Origin: CALINB01 sp938045325
GTDB taxonomy: Bacteria > Pseudomonadota > Alphaproteobacteria > Rhodospirillales > CALINB01
Direction of reading: 5' to 3'
Length of the DNA stretch: 64,000 nucleotides
Assembly (NCBI GenBank): GCA_038114465.1
Contig: JAYNQW010000016.1
Coordinates: forward strand, 1 to 64,000
The translations under genes and the position numbers were made by a program. The number at the start of each line of letters is the position of its first letter. The first letter of the stretch is position 1. Positions 1-8,585 of this stretch are shown here, one piece after another. The notes under the pieces are model-generated. The model was not told the DNA's origin, did no database searches, and was given only the letters and a program-made list of their open reading frames with translations.

Positions 1-1
1 C

Positions 2-841
2 CTTAAGACACCAGCAAGCGTCGCTCATCGTTATTACAACGCCTCCATTATTGCCGCCGGGCCGCTCCTCAGTGCGTGTGTAAATGCGCCGTATTTATTT
101 GGTCATTCGTTATGGAGCGAAACGCGCATCCCGATTTTCGAGCAATCAATCGCTTTATCGGACTATGAGGGGGGCTGCGGCCGGGTTTCGTTTGGCTCGG
201 GCTATGCAAACGAAACGCTTTTCGAAGTGTTGGAAGAGAATTTGACGTCCTATCCCATCTTGCTGCCGTTTCATTTTGATGATCCGGCGCATCGGGGCAG
301 TCACCTTCGCCTTCATAACGGGACAATCTGGCGGTGGAACCGGCCACTGATCGGTTTTGAAGCGGACGGAACACCTCATTTTCGGATCGAGCATCGTACG
401 CTACCCGCCGGTCCAACAATTATCGACATGATCGCGAATGCTGCTTGTTATTTCGGGCTGGTGCGCGCCATCGTCGATTCCGGCATCGATGAAACAGGCG
501 AGTTGTCTTTCGACGATGCACGTTTCAATTTTTACCAAGCAGCAAAACAGGGACTCGATGCACAACTCACTTGGCCGGGCGGTAAAACGGTTTCGGCACG
601 GGGCTTGATGCTCGATGAAATCATTCCAGCGGCGCATCGGGGGTTGGCTGCCTTCGACGTGGACCAGGAGGATCGTGATTTATTTCTCGGGGTCCTCGAG
701 GCGCGGGTCCAAAGCGGGCAGACTGGAGCCGCATGGCAACGGGCCGAACTCAATCGCCGCAACGGCAATATTTTCGAGATGATGTCCGTCTATTGCGAAT
801 GTCAGCGAAGCGGTATACCAGTTCACCAATGGAAACTTTAA
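2..841 (+). CDS. Glutamate-cysteine ligase-like carboxylate-amine ligase, 3' part
   Basis: The reading frame is open from the first bases of the window, so the true start lies upstream; 279 residues are visible. The visible part contains a YYNASxxAAGPLLSACVNAPYLFG stretch, a WSETRIPxFEQ motif, and later HLRLHNGTIWRWNRP followed by FRIEHRTLPAGPTIIDMIANAA. This pattern is typical of the glutamate-cysteine ligase family 2 / YbdK-like carboxylate-amine ligases, which use ATP to join a carboxylate to an amine. The real substrate cannot be read from the sequence. The stop lies 22 bases before the AstE/AspA-type gene on the same strand, so the two may be co-transcribed, pairing an amide-forming and an amide-cleaving enzyme. 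The family call is fairly secure; glutathione synthesis as the actual role is not. Confidence 0.75.
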   Translation, partial: LKTPASVAHRYYNASIIAAGPLLSACVNAPYLFGHSLWSETRIPIFEQSIALSDYEGGCGRVSFGSGYANETLFEVLEENLTSYPILLPFHFDDPAHRGSHLRLHNGTIWRWNRPLIGFEADGTPHFRIEHRTLPAGPTIIDMIANAACYFGLVRAIVDSGIDETGELSFDDARFNFYQAAKQGLDAQLTWPGGKTVSARGLMLDEIIPAAHRGLAAFDVDQEDRDLFLGVLEARVQSGQTGAAWQRAELNRRNGNIFEMMSVYCECQRSGIPVHQWKL

Positions 842-863
842 AAAAACAAAGCGGAGTTTTCCC

Positions 864-1913
864 TTGGCGATAACGGTGCTGGACCGCGTTCCGGATCGGT
901 TTTTGGACGTTTCGGCGCGTGATCTCATTCATGTTCTGCCGTCTCCGACGCTGTTCGATCTTCCCGGCCGGCTGGAAGCGCCTTTGTTTGTTTCCGTATT
1001 GCTTCACGGTAACGAAGATACGGGACTTATGGCCGTTCAGCATGTTTTGCGCCGGTATCAAGACCAAATTTTACCGCGCAGACTTTTATTGTTTGTGGGG
1101 AACGTCACCGCCGCTGCCGCCGGTTTGCGCCGGCTGGACGAGCAACTCGACTTCAATCGCGTCTGGCCCGGCACGCTGTACCCGGACTCGTCCGAAGCGG
1201 AACTCATGCGCGAGGTTGTTGATTATGTTGCCGGGCAAGGGCCCTTTGCCAGTATCGATATCCATAATAATACGGGGCTTAATCCGCATTACGCCTGCCT
1301 CAATACGCTCGATAGCGCGTTTCTGCATCTGGCGCAGTTGTTCAGCCGAACAGTCGTGTTTTTCGAAAAGCCCGAAGGGGTTCAGTCGGCGGCCATGGCG
1401 CGGCATTGTCCTGCGGTGACGGTGGAGTGCGGAAAGCCCGGGAAGAGCTCGGCGACGGAGCATGCCGTCGAATTCGTCGAGGCATGCTTGGCGCTATCCG
1501 AATTTCCTCATCATCCGCCGGCGCACCAGGACATCGATTTGTTTCGGACCTTCGCCGTTGTAAAGGTGCCGCCGGAAACGACGTTTTCGTTTCACGGCAA
1601 GGATGCCGATATTCAATTCCGCGAGGATATCGATCACATCAATTTTACGGAACTGGCGCCGGGCGCTGTGCTTGGGAATTGCAAGCCGGACGCGCGCCTG
1701 AATGTCGAATGGGACGCCGCAGCGCCGTTTTCGAATATTTTAGAATACGCGGATGATGAAATTCGGCTCGCTCAATATGCGATTCCGTCGATGCTGACGC
1801 TCGATCCGCGCGCCGTGCGCCTCGATTGCCTGTGCTATCTGATGCAGCGGATCAATTTCGACGGCGAGTTTGTGCACGATAAAACTCAGAAGCGCGCAAA
1901 CGCCATTATCTGA
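864..1913 (+). CDS. Succinylglutamate desuccinylase/aspartoacylase (M14-type) family protein
   Basis: Product of 349 residues. The zinc-site pattern of the AstE/AspA amidohydrolases is visible: HGNEDTG near residue 49 supplies His and Glu ligands, and DIHNN near residue 133 supplies the second half of the site. Known members remove acyl groups from N-acyl amino acids. The start is a TTG preceded by GCGGAG about 8 bases upstream; no in-frame ATG fits better. It follows the ligase-like gene closely and converges on a second, only distantly similar AstE/AspA-type gene. The stop codon sits inside the first copy of a 24-bp tandem duplication. The substrate is unknown. Confidence 0.7.
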   Translation: MAITVLDRVPDRFLDVSARDLIHVLPSPTLFDLPGRLEAPLFVSVLLHGNEDTGLMAVQHVLRRYQDQILPRRLLLFVGNVTAAAAGLRRLDEQLDFNRVWPGTLYPDSSEAELMREVVDYVAGQGPFASIDIHNNTGLNPHYACLNTLDSAFLHLAQLFSRTVVFFEKPEGVQSAAMARHCPAVTVECGKPGKSSATEHAVEFVEACLALSEFPHHPPAHQDIDLFRTFAVVKVPPETTFSFHGKDADIQFREDIDHINFTELAPGAVLGNCKPDARLNVEWDAAAPFSNILEYADDEIRLAQYAIPSMLTLDPRAVRLDCLCYLMQRINFDGEFVHDKTQKRANAII

Positions 1914-1955
1914 TCAGTCCAACCACTCGGAATCTGATCAGTCCAACCACTCGGA
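1908..1955. repeat. 24-bp perfect tandem duplication between convergent genes
   Basis: The unit beginning ATCTGATCAGTCCAACCACT occurs at 1908-1931 and again directly at 1932-1955. It contains the stop codon of the rightward AstE/AspA-type gene (first copy) and the last codons and stop of the leftward one (second copy; each copy encodes SEWLD-stop on the minus strand). It looks like a recent slippage or short duplication event that did not disturb either reading frame. Confidence 0.9.
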
Positions 1956-2951
1956 TGTGGATTCTTCCGCGATGAAGTAGGCCTTCGTGCCGGCTTCGAG
2001 GACGCCCGAGTAACGGCCGCAGAACAGATAGCCGTCGACCGGCGCCTTGAGTTGTTCGATTACCTCGAAGCTGTGCAGGTCTATGATCTCGCCCAAGACG
2101 GTACCTTTTGTGATCAGAGTGCCAAGATCGGATTTTTGTTCGAAATTGGATCTTAAGTAACCGCCTTTGCTAGGGTTGATCTCGAACCGGCTTTTGACGC
2201 CGAAGTGTAATTGCTTGGGCGGTTTTTGCGGGTTCACATTCGGCAGCATGCCGAAAGCGGCGAGCACGTTATAAAGCCCATGCGTCATTTCATCGAGATA
2301 CGCGTTGGTCGCGTCAGGGCCGAGATACACGCCGCCCACTTCCGGGTTAATGCCGGGAACGTTGCGGGTGTGAAGGTAACGCGATGCCGTGCCGATGAGA
2401 TTGTTGTGATGCACGAATTGCGAGCAGAACATGCGCGATAACTCGAAACATTTGTTTTGCAGTTCCTGCGGGCCTTCGTTGTCGTAATCGATGCGCGATT
2501 GCAGCCGGCCACCCTGGCCGCCGGTGTGAAAATCCAAATACAAATCGACATGATCGAGAAGGTTTTCACGAACTTTTGCCGCGACCATTTGCGTGAGGTT
2601 GCCTTTCGGATTACCCGGCGAGACTTCATGGAGGTCCGTTTTGCCGTGCATTTCCGGTGTTTGGCGGTTAAAGGCCGCCATGGCGAAGGTGTTGGCGACC
2701 GGGATGGCGGCAATCCGGCCCTTAAGGTCGGCGGTGTCTATTTTTTCCAGCAGCGCACGAACGGCCATGGCGGTCAGAAATTCGTCACCGTGCACCAAGG
2801 TGAGGATGCCGACGGTCGGTCCGTCCTGCTTGCCGGTTACCACATGCAAGGGCAGGGTCATGTTGTCGTTGAAGAGGGTTTGCGTGACATGAATTTTTGT
2901 AAATGTCCGGCCTTCTTTTTGTTTTGCCCATAAGGGTTCAGCTTGGCTCAT
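1938..2951 (-). CDS. Succinylglutamate desuccinylase/aspartoacylase family protein
   Basis: Product of 337 residues. HGDEF near residue 54 and DFHTGG near residue 142 form the expected zinc site of the AstE/AspA/DoeB-type deacylases. The C-terminal third resembles the beta-barrel domain of these enzymes. The ATG start is preceded by GGGAGG at good spacing. It differs in length and sequence from the neighbour at 864-1913, so the two are not a recent duplication. The neighbouring Gfo/Idh/MocA gene is divergent, with a roughly 120-base intergenic region. Substrate unknown; hydrolysis of an N-acyl or N-aminoacyl compound is the family-level expectation. Confidence 0.7.
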   Translation of the reverse strand: MSQAEPLWAKQKEGRTFTKIHVTQTLFNDNMTLPLHVVTGKQDGPTVGILTLVHGDEFLTAMAVRALLEKIDTADLKGRIAAIPVANTFAMAAFNRQTPEMHGKTDLHEVSPGNPKGNLTQMVAAKVRENLLDHVDLYLDFHTGGQGGRLQSRIDYDNEGPQELQNKCFELSRMFCSQFVHHNNLIGTASRYLHTRNVPGINPEVGGVYLGPDATNAYLDEMTHGLYNVLAAFGMLPNVNPQKPPKQLHFGVKSRFEINPSKGGYLRSNFEQKSDLGTLITKGTVLGEIIDLHSFEVIEQLKAPVDGYLFCGRYSGVLEAGTKAYFIAEESTSEWLD

Positions 2952-3075
2952 GAATGTAATCCTCCCTTGAATTCTTTGGCTTAAACCGTATGTTGAGCGT
3001 CAATTAAGCAGACACCGCCGGTCAGGTCCAGACCCTTGGTTCAATAGCTGGGCGGTAACATGAAAATGGGAGAAC

Positions 3076-4059
3076 ATGATGATTAGAGCATTGACTGTCG
3101 GCCTCGGGTGGTGGGGACAGGAGTTGGTTAATTCAATCCAGGGCAAGAGCGATAAAATCGAGGTCGTTTATGGCCTGACCCGGACGTCATCCGATGAAGC
3201 GAAGGCATACGCGAAGAAGCAAGGTTTCGAGCTGCTGACCTGCCCCTACGAAGAAGCCATTGTGCGCGACGATATCGACGCGGTCATCCTGGCGTCTCCA
3301 CACAGTGTACACCGCAAGCAAGTTGAAATTGCTTCAGCCGCCGGCAAGCACATTGCGTGTGAAAAGCCGTTTACGTTGAACAAAGCAGATGCCGAAGCTG
3401 CGATTAAAGCCGCAAACGATGCGGGCGTGACGCTCTCAGTCTTGCACAACCGCCGTTTCAATCCGGTGGTGCAGGAAATACGTCGCCTTGTCGAGTCGGG
3501 TGAACTTGGCACGATTTCCCACGTCGAAGGTAACTTCTCCGGTGACTCGGGTCTCAAACGCAAAGGCGACACCTCATGGCGTCAGGACCGCACCGAATCC
3601 CCGTTGGGTTCGATGACCGGCAAGGGGCTGCATGTGATCGACGCACTGGTCAGCATTTGCGGGCCGATCGAAAAAACATTCGCGCAAAGCTTCAGCCGGG
3701 TGCTCGGCGGCAAGGAAGACACCACGTCATGCATGCTGTGGTTTCAAGAAGGCATGACCGGTTATCTCGGCACACTCGATGCGACGACCACCTATTGGTG
3801 GATGAAAGTCTACGGCACCGAAGGGCGCGCCGAAATGCGCGGCTGGCAGGAACTCGTCGTGCATATGCGCGATAAGGACCCGGTGGTGAAAGACCTCGGT
3901 AAAGTCGATCTCGAACGCGCGGAATTGGAAGCCTTTGCCGATGCGGTCAATGGCGTCGCACCGTTCCCGATGACCCAGGATCAGATGGTCAGCGTGCCCG
4001 CGTTTTTGGAAGCCGCCGTCAAGTCGGTCGAAACACAACAGGTCGAACAAGTCGCTTAA
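3076..4059 (+). CDS. Gfo/Idh/MocA family NAD(P)-dependent oxidoreductase
   Basis: Product of 327 residues with an N-terminal Rossmann fold (GLGWWGQ near residue 10), the CEKPFTLN motif near residue 95 that is diagnostic of this family, and a C-terminal dimerisation/substrate domain (LHNRRFNPVVQE and following). Members oxidise or reduce polyols, sugars and related compounds. The ATG follows a GGGAG-like site. The stop codon overlaps that of the convergent MDR gene by three bases (4056-4059). There is no clue to its substrate. Confidence 0.8.
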   Translation: MMIRALTVGLGWWGQELVNSIQGKSDKIEVVYGLTRTSSDEAKAYAKKQGFELLTCPYEEAIVRDDIDAVILASPHSVHRKQVEIASAAGKHIACEKPFTLNKADAEAAIKAANDAGVTLSVLHNRRFNPVVQEIRRLVESGELGTISHVEGNFSGDSGLKRKGDTSWRQDRTESPLGSMTGKGLHVIDALVSICGPIEKTFAQSFSRVLGGKEDTTSCMLWFQEGMTGYLGTLDATTTYWWMKVYGTEGRAEMRGWQELVVHMRDKDPVVKDLGKVDLERAELEAFADAVNGVAPFPMTQDQMVSVPAFLEAAVKSVETQQVEQVA

Positions 4060-5042
4060 ATTTCAAGCAGCAGTTTTCCCTTAGTGAGGCGGCCCTCGAT
4101 TGTATCGTGGGCCGTTTTCGCGTCTTGGATCGGAAACACGGTGTCGATCACGGCCTTAAGCCGCCCGGCGGCGATGTGGCCGAATAAATCCTGCGCGCGG
4201 TTGTTAATCTCACTAAAGTTCTGCATGTAATCGGCCTGATGGGGGCGGGTGAGGAAAATTGATCCCGATTCCGCTAGCTCGATCGGATCGATCGGTGGCA
4301 CGCGCCCCGAGGCGGCACCGAACAGTGCGAGCGTGCCGCGTTTCTTGAGGCATTTCATACTGCGCTCGTATGTGGCGGCGCCGACGGAATCGTAAACCAC
4401 ATCGGCTTTGCGTCCGTCGGTGATGTCTTCGACGACTTGGGCGAAATCAGTTTCATTGTAGTTGATGGCAAAATCCGCGCCACAAGCTCGTGCGATCTCG
4501 GCTTTCTCGTCTGTTCCGGCGGTCGCAATCACGTAAGCACCGCGCAGCTTCGCCAGTTGAACGAGCGTTTGCCCGACACCGCCCGCGGCGGCATGAATTA
4601 AACAGGTGTGGCCTTCTTCAAGTGGAAACAATGAATGGGACAGGTAATGCGCCGTGCATCCCTGCAGCATGAGCGCGGCGCCGATTTGCAAATCGACATC
4701 ATCGGGAACTTTGACCAGCCGCCACGCGGGCACCGCGGCGTATTCGGCGTAACTGCCGAGGCTTAGGCAATAAGCGACGCGATCGCCTTCTTTGATGTGC
4801 GAAACGCCGGGGCCGGTCTTCGCGATTGTGCCGGAACCTTCCATGCCGATGGTGAAGGGGGGGCTGTTGATATACGTGCGCGACTCCTTGTAGCGACCCT
4901 CGCGCATGTAGACGTCGATGAAGTTGATTCCGGCGTATTCGAGTTTGACGAGCGCTTCGTCGTCGCCTGGTTCGGGCACGGGTGCGTCGTTTAGGGAGAG
5001 GACAGATGAATCGCCATAGGTTGCCGCTTGTATGGCGCGCAT
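4056..5042 (-). CDS. NADPH:quinone oxidoreductase-like zinc-free MDR protein
   Basis: Product of 328 residues. It has the MDR N-terminal GroES-like domain (AGINFIDVYMREG, GMEGSG) and a nucleotide-binding domain with AAAGGVGQ near residue 150. The zinc-binding cysteines of alcohol dehydrogenases are absent, which points to the quinone oxidoreductase/crotonase-reductase branch. It is the last gene of a leftward series (TctC, TctB, TctA, aldehyde dehydrogenase, SucC- and SucD-like), only 5 bases after the SucD-like gene, so it is probably part of the sulfonate locus. A role in reducing or oxidising an unsaturated sulfonate or aldehyde is possible but unproven. Confidence 0.75.
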   Translation of the reverse strand: MRAIQAATYGDSSVLSLNDAPVPEPGDDEALVKLEYAGINFIDVYMREGRYKESRTYINSPPFTIGMEGSGTIAKTGPGVSHIKEGDRVAYCLSLGSYAEYAAVPAWRLVKVPDDVDLQIGAALMLQGCTAHYLSHSLFPLEEGHTCLIHAAAGGVGQTLVQLAKLRGAYVIATAGTDEKAEIARACGADFAINYNETDFAQVVEDITDGRKADVVYDSVGAATYERSMKCLKKRGTLALFGAASGRVPPIDPIELAESGSIFLTRPHQADYMQNFSEINNRAQDLFGHIAAGRLKAVIDTVFPIQDAKTAHDTIEGRLTKGKLLLEI

Positions 5043-5047
5043 GGGTT

Positions 5048-5920
5048 TTAGCCTTTAAGCGCTTCGACCATCGCCTTGCCGGCGTCCGACGGGGTGTCGA
5101 TTACGCGCACGCCCGCTTTGGTGAGCGCTTCGACTTTCGATTGATACGTACCCTTGTTTCCCATGACGATGGCGCCGGCGTGGCCCATCTTTTTGCCCTT
5201 GGGCGAGGCGCCTCCCGCGATAAACGAAACCACCGGTTTTTTCATGGTAGCCGCGTATTCGGCGGCGTGCTCTTCCATGGTGCCGCCGATCTCGCCGAGG
5301 ATAAACACACCTTTGGTTTTATCGTCTTGATCAAGGCACTCAAGTGCTTCGCGGGTTGTGGTGCCGATCACCGGATCGCCGCCGATGCCGATAAAGGCGG
5401 ATTGACCGAGGCCTGCTTGGGTCACGTTCAAGCTAATCAACGTACCGAGACTGCCCGAGCGGGAAATGATGCCGACGTTGCCCTCACGCATGATGTTCTT
5501 GTTAAACGCCGGCATAAACCCGACGAAGCATTCGCCCGGCGTCGCGATTCCGGTGGTGTTCGGGCCGATGATTTGCGTGCCGTTGGCTTTGCCGGCCGCA
5601 ACAATCTCCATAACATCCTGCACGGGGATATGTTCAGTCAGGATGACGAGTTTCTTGACACCCGCTTCGATGGCATCCAGCGCACCGGCTTTTGCAAACA
5701 AAGGCGGGACGAAAAGACCGGCAACGTCGAATTCGACTTCTTTCATGGCATCTTGCGCTGTGTTGAAGACCGGTACACCCAAATGCGTCTGGCCGCCTTT
5801 TTTCGGAACGATCCCACCGACGATGGTCGTGCCGTACTCCTGCATGCGTTCGGTCCAGAAGGTGCCTTGCTTGCCGGTGATGCCTTGAATCATCACCCGT
5901 TCGTGCTGGCGAACAATCAT
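5048..5920 (-). CDS. ADP-forming CoA ligase alpha subunit (SucD-like)
   Basis: Product of 290 residues, close to the usual SucD length. It shows the CoA-binding fold at the N terminus (IQGITGKQGTFW), the NTTGIATPGE loop, and KGKKMGHAGAIVMG near residues 241-254, where His247 corresponds to the phosphohistidine of succinyl-CoA synthetase. The family forms an acyl-CoA from acid, CoA and ATP, or runs the reverse to make ATP. The start overlaps the end of the SucC-like gene by 4 bases (ATGA). Its position next to a SauS-like acylating aldehyde dehydrogenase and a TctABC-type transporter, rather than with TCA genes, suggests that the substrate is a sulfonated acid (sulfoacetate or 3-sulfopropionate). 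Housekeeping SucD, malate-CoA ligase and SauPQ-type ligases are alternatives. Confidence 0.8.
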   Translation of the reverse strand: MIVRQHERVMIQGITGKQGTFWTERMQEYGTTIVGGIVPKKGGQTHLGVPVFNTAQDAMKEVEFDVAGLFVPPLFAKAGALDAIEAGVKKLVILTEHIPVQDVMEIVAAGKANGTQIIGPNTTGIATPGECFVGFMPAFNKNIMREGNVGIISRSGSLGTLISLNVTQAGLGQSAFIGIGGDPVIGTTTREALECLDQDDKTKGVFILGEIGGTMEEHAAEYAATMKKPVVSFIAGGASPKGKKMGHAGAIVMGNKGTYQSKVEALTKAGVRVIDTPSDAGKAMVEALKG

Positions 5921-7053
5921 GACGCGCCTCCTTTTGCAGCATCGACCGCTGCCTTACAGGCCTCATCCATGGTCGGGTAGGGGGTGATATCGAGACGCTC
6001 CGTGAGCAATTTGCGGGCTTCTTCATCGCCGGTGCCGTGCACGGAAAAGAAAACCGGCAGGGTGGGCTTTAGCTCTTCCCATGCCGCGATAATGCCTTCG
6101 GCCATTACGTCGCAGCGGGCAAACGCGCCGCAGAAATTAACAACCAGACTTTTGACTTTTTTGTTTGAGAGAACCAACTCGAGCGCGGGCTTGCCTTTGG
6201 TGTAAGCTTCACCGCCGATCTCCATGAAGTTGGCGGGAACGCCGCCGTGATGTTTCACCACATCCATGGTGGTCATCGTCAAGCCCGCACCGTTGGCAAG
6301 CACTCCGACATCGCCATCGAGTTCAATATATTTCAGGCCGACGCTTTTGCCTTGTTCTTCGAGTGCGGTCAGTTTGTCCGGCGTACCGTTCGGCGCGAGG
6401 TCCTGCTGACGTACGATACCCGAGTCGTCCATGGAGAACTTGCAATCCAAGGCGATCAAATCGCCGTCGGTTTTGATGACAAGCGGATTAATCTCCAAAA
6501 GCTCGGCGTCGTTGTTCCGGTAGGCCTTATAAAGTTTCACCAGAACATCGGCTGCCTTGTCCGTGCTGTTGCCTAAATCGAGGCCGTCGAGAATTTTCAG
6601 CGCACCGGCTTTATCGAGGCCGGTGCGAATATCGATAGGCTGGCGGCGGACTTGCTTGGGATCTTCTTCGGCTGCTTCTTCGATGTCCATGCCGCCGAGG
6701 GTTGAAAACAGCACCATCGGTCCGCGGCTTTCGGAATCGTTGATGATGGCGGCGTACAGTTCTTTCTCGATCGGGGCTTGTGCTTCGACGAGGACTTTTT
6801 CGACCGTAAACTCGCCGATGGTCATGCCGAGAATGGCTGTGGCGACCTTTTTCGCTTCTTCCGGCGTGTCGGCCAGCTTGATGCCGCCGGCCTTGCCGCG
6901 TTTACCGGTCGGCACTTGTGCTTTCACGACGACCTTGCCGATTTTTTCGGCGGCCTGGGCGGCTTCATCGGGGGTTGTTGCCATTTGGCTCGGCGGCACG
7001 GGGATTCCGGCCGCGGCAAGAACGGGTTTGGCCGCGTATTCTTCGAAGTTCAT
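5917..7053 (-). CDS. ADP-forming CoA ligase beta subunit (SucC-like)
   Basis: I start this at the ATG giving MNFEEYAAK, the canonical N terminus of SucC-type beta subunits (378 residues); a longer frame reaches back into the upstream gene. The ATP-grasp fold is visible: KAQVPTGKRGKAGGI near residue 45, ELLEINPLV near residue 200 and the C-terminal MEIGGEA ligase domain. It is the ATP-binding partner of the SucD-like protein, and the pair is translationally coupled. It lies 19 bases after the SauS-like gene. Together they would convert an acyl-CoA made by the aldehyde dehydrogenase into the free acid with ATP gain, or activate the imported acid for reduction. Confidence 0.8.
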   Translation of the reverse strand: MNFEEYAAKPVLAAAGIPVPPSQMATTPDEAAQAAEKIGKVVVKAQVPTGKRGKAGGIKLADTPEEAKKVATAILGMTIGEFTVEKVLVEAQAPIEKELYAAIINDSESRGPMVLFSTLGGMDIEEAAEEDPKQVRRQPIDIRTGLDKAGALKILDGLDLGNSTDKAADVLVKLYKAYRNNDAELLEINPLVIKTDGDLIALDCKFSMDDSGIVRQQDLAPNGTPDKLTALEEQGKSVGLKYIELDGDVGVLANGAGLTMTTMDVVKHHGGVPANFMEIGGEAYTKGKPALELVLSNKKVKSLVVNFCGAFARCDVMAEGIIAAWEELKPTLPVFFSVHGTGDEEARKLLTERLDITPYPTMDEACKAAVDAAKGGAS

Positions 7054-7072
7054 ATCGATGGGTCCCCGTTGT

Positions 7073-8500
7073 TTATTTGCCGAATTTTTCCCAGTACGCA
7101 CCAAACAATTTTTCTTCGCTCGGTTTGTCTTCCGGGATGGTATTGACGAGATGGGTAATGTTGATGAAGTGCTTGTAGCTTAAGTTCTCGCTGATGGAGT
7201 TGCCAGCCCAAGTGCCGCAGCCCATGGTGAGAGTAAAGTTCAAGCCATTATCAAAGCTGCCGCCGTTGCCGAACGTGTGGGCTTGGTTGACGAGAACACG
7301 GACCACATCCATTTTCTCGGCGATTTTCTTGGCGTTAGCTTGTTCCTTGGTATGAATGCCGACTGAATGGCCCATACCCTGATAGTTCAGCACTTCTTGG
7401 ACTTGATCGATAGCCGCATCGATGTTGGGCGCTTTGTAAACCGTCAGGGCAAGCGAGAGTTTTTCTCCAGAAAACGGTTTGTCTTTTCCCGCACCTTCGT
7501 CTTCGACCATGAAGAATTTCGCTTTTTTGGCTTCTTCGGGCAATCCGCAGACATCGGCGAAGACGTCGGCGTCTTTCGCCAGCACATGACGGTTCAGTTT
7601 GCTGTCGACCCACAGGTTTTTCGCGACTTTATCTTTTTCTTCCGCCGAGCACATGTAGCCGCCGACTTTCTCGAGTGCTTTAATGGCATCGTCATAAACA
7701 TCAGCAACGATGGTGACGGAATTCTCCGACGAACACGACGTTGAGTTGTCGAAGCATTTCGACAGCATGATTTTTTGTGCCGCGTCATCCAGGTCCGCAC
7801 TTGAATCAATGATCACAGGCACATTACCCGCACCGACACCGATGGCCGGCGTACCAGAGCTATACGCATTGCGCACGTTGTTTTGCGAACCGGTCACCGC
7901 CAGCAGGTCGGCGGCCCCCATCAGGGTGTTGGTCAGTGATTTTGTGACAGGCGCAGGCAAGATTTGCACCAAGTCCGCAGGCAGGCCAATCTTCTCAAGT
8001 TCTTCGCGCATCCAGATCACGGTTTTTTCCGTTGCCGTGTAACCAGACGGCGAGGGGGCGATAATTACCGCGTTGCGGCCTTTGATCGCCATCATGGCTT
8101 TATTGACGGGCGTGGCACTCGGATTGGTCGAGGGAACGACCGCGCCGACTACACCGACGGGCTTGGCATATTTCACCAGGCCTTTTTCCGGGATTTCTTC
8201 AATCACACCTACGGTTTTAACGCGCATGAGATCGCGTAGCGTGCCGAAGTTTTTGCGTTGGTTTTTCGTAATCTTGTCTGTGACATTTCCCAGTCCCGTA
8301 TCGGCGACGGCAGCTTCAGCGGCTTCCTTCGCGTGCTCGGGTTGGTAAATCGACCAGCACAATGCGGTAACGGCCTCATCGACCCGGGCTTGATCGGCAT
8401 TGGCAAACTGCGCCATGGCGGCGCGTGCCTTATCGATCAGGCCGTTGATGACGGCGGCATCATCGCGTTCTTCGGTTTGAAGTGGTGCGGGTTGTGACAT
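7073..8500 (-). CDS. CoA-acylating aldehyde dehydrogenase, sulfoacetaldehyde dehydrogenase (SauS)-like
   Basis: Product of 475 residues, an acylating aldehyde dehydrogenase of the EutE/PduP/SauS branch. PVGVVGAVVPSTNPSATP near residue 114 and the catalytic Cys256 in STSCSSEN are seen. This resembles SauS of Cupriavidus, which links sulfoacetaldehyde and sulfoacetyl-CoA; that match is from memory of the family, not from a search. The ATG follows GAGGGAG. No microcompartment targeting extension or shell genes are present. Given the SucCD-like pair downstream and the sulfolactate genes on the other strand, the likely aldehyde is sulfoacetaldehyde or 3-sulfopropionaldehyde. Succinate semialdehyde or another aldehyde cannot be excluded. 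Confidence 0.75.
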   Translation of the reverse strand: MSQPAPLQTEERDDAAVINGLIDKARAAMAQFANADQARVDEAVTALCWSIYQPEHAKEAAEAAVADTGLGNVTDKITKNQRKNFGTLRDLMRVKTVGVIEEIPEKGLVKYAKPVGVVGAVVPSTNPSATPVNKAMMAIKGRNAVIIAPSPSGYTATEKTVIWMREELEKIGLPADLVQILPAPVTKSLTNTLMGAADLLAVTGSQNNVRNAYSSGTPAIGVGAGNVPVIIDSSADLDDAAQKIMLSKCFDNSTSCSSENSVTIVADVYDDAIKALEKVGGYMCSAEEKDKVAKNLWVDSKLNRHVLAKDADVFADVCGLPEEAKKAKFFMVEDEGAGKDKPFSGEKLSLALTVYKAPNIDAAIDQVQEVLNYQGMGHSVGIHTKEQANAKKIAEKMDVVRVLVNQAHTFGNGGSFDNGLNFTLTMGCGTWAGNSISENLSYKHFINITHLVNTIPEDKPSEEKLFGAYWEKFGK

Positions 8501-8585
8501 AGTTGAGCTCCCTCAATATCAGGGCGTTTCATTACAATTTTATAATATAACGGTCAATGCACTGAGGCTACGGGGTCATCAAGCA

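Noticed and set aside
4982..5980. 332-codon open frame on the plus strand
   Set aside because: It is antisense to the SucD-like gene; its product is Arg/His-rich, without known motifs, and arises from codon bias of the real gene.
7073..8500. Microcompartment-associated aldehyde dehydrogenase (PduP/EutE)
   Set aside because: No shell protein genes or targeting extension are present, and the neighbours are transport and sulfonate genes.
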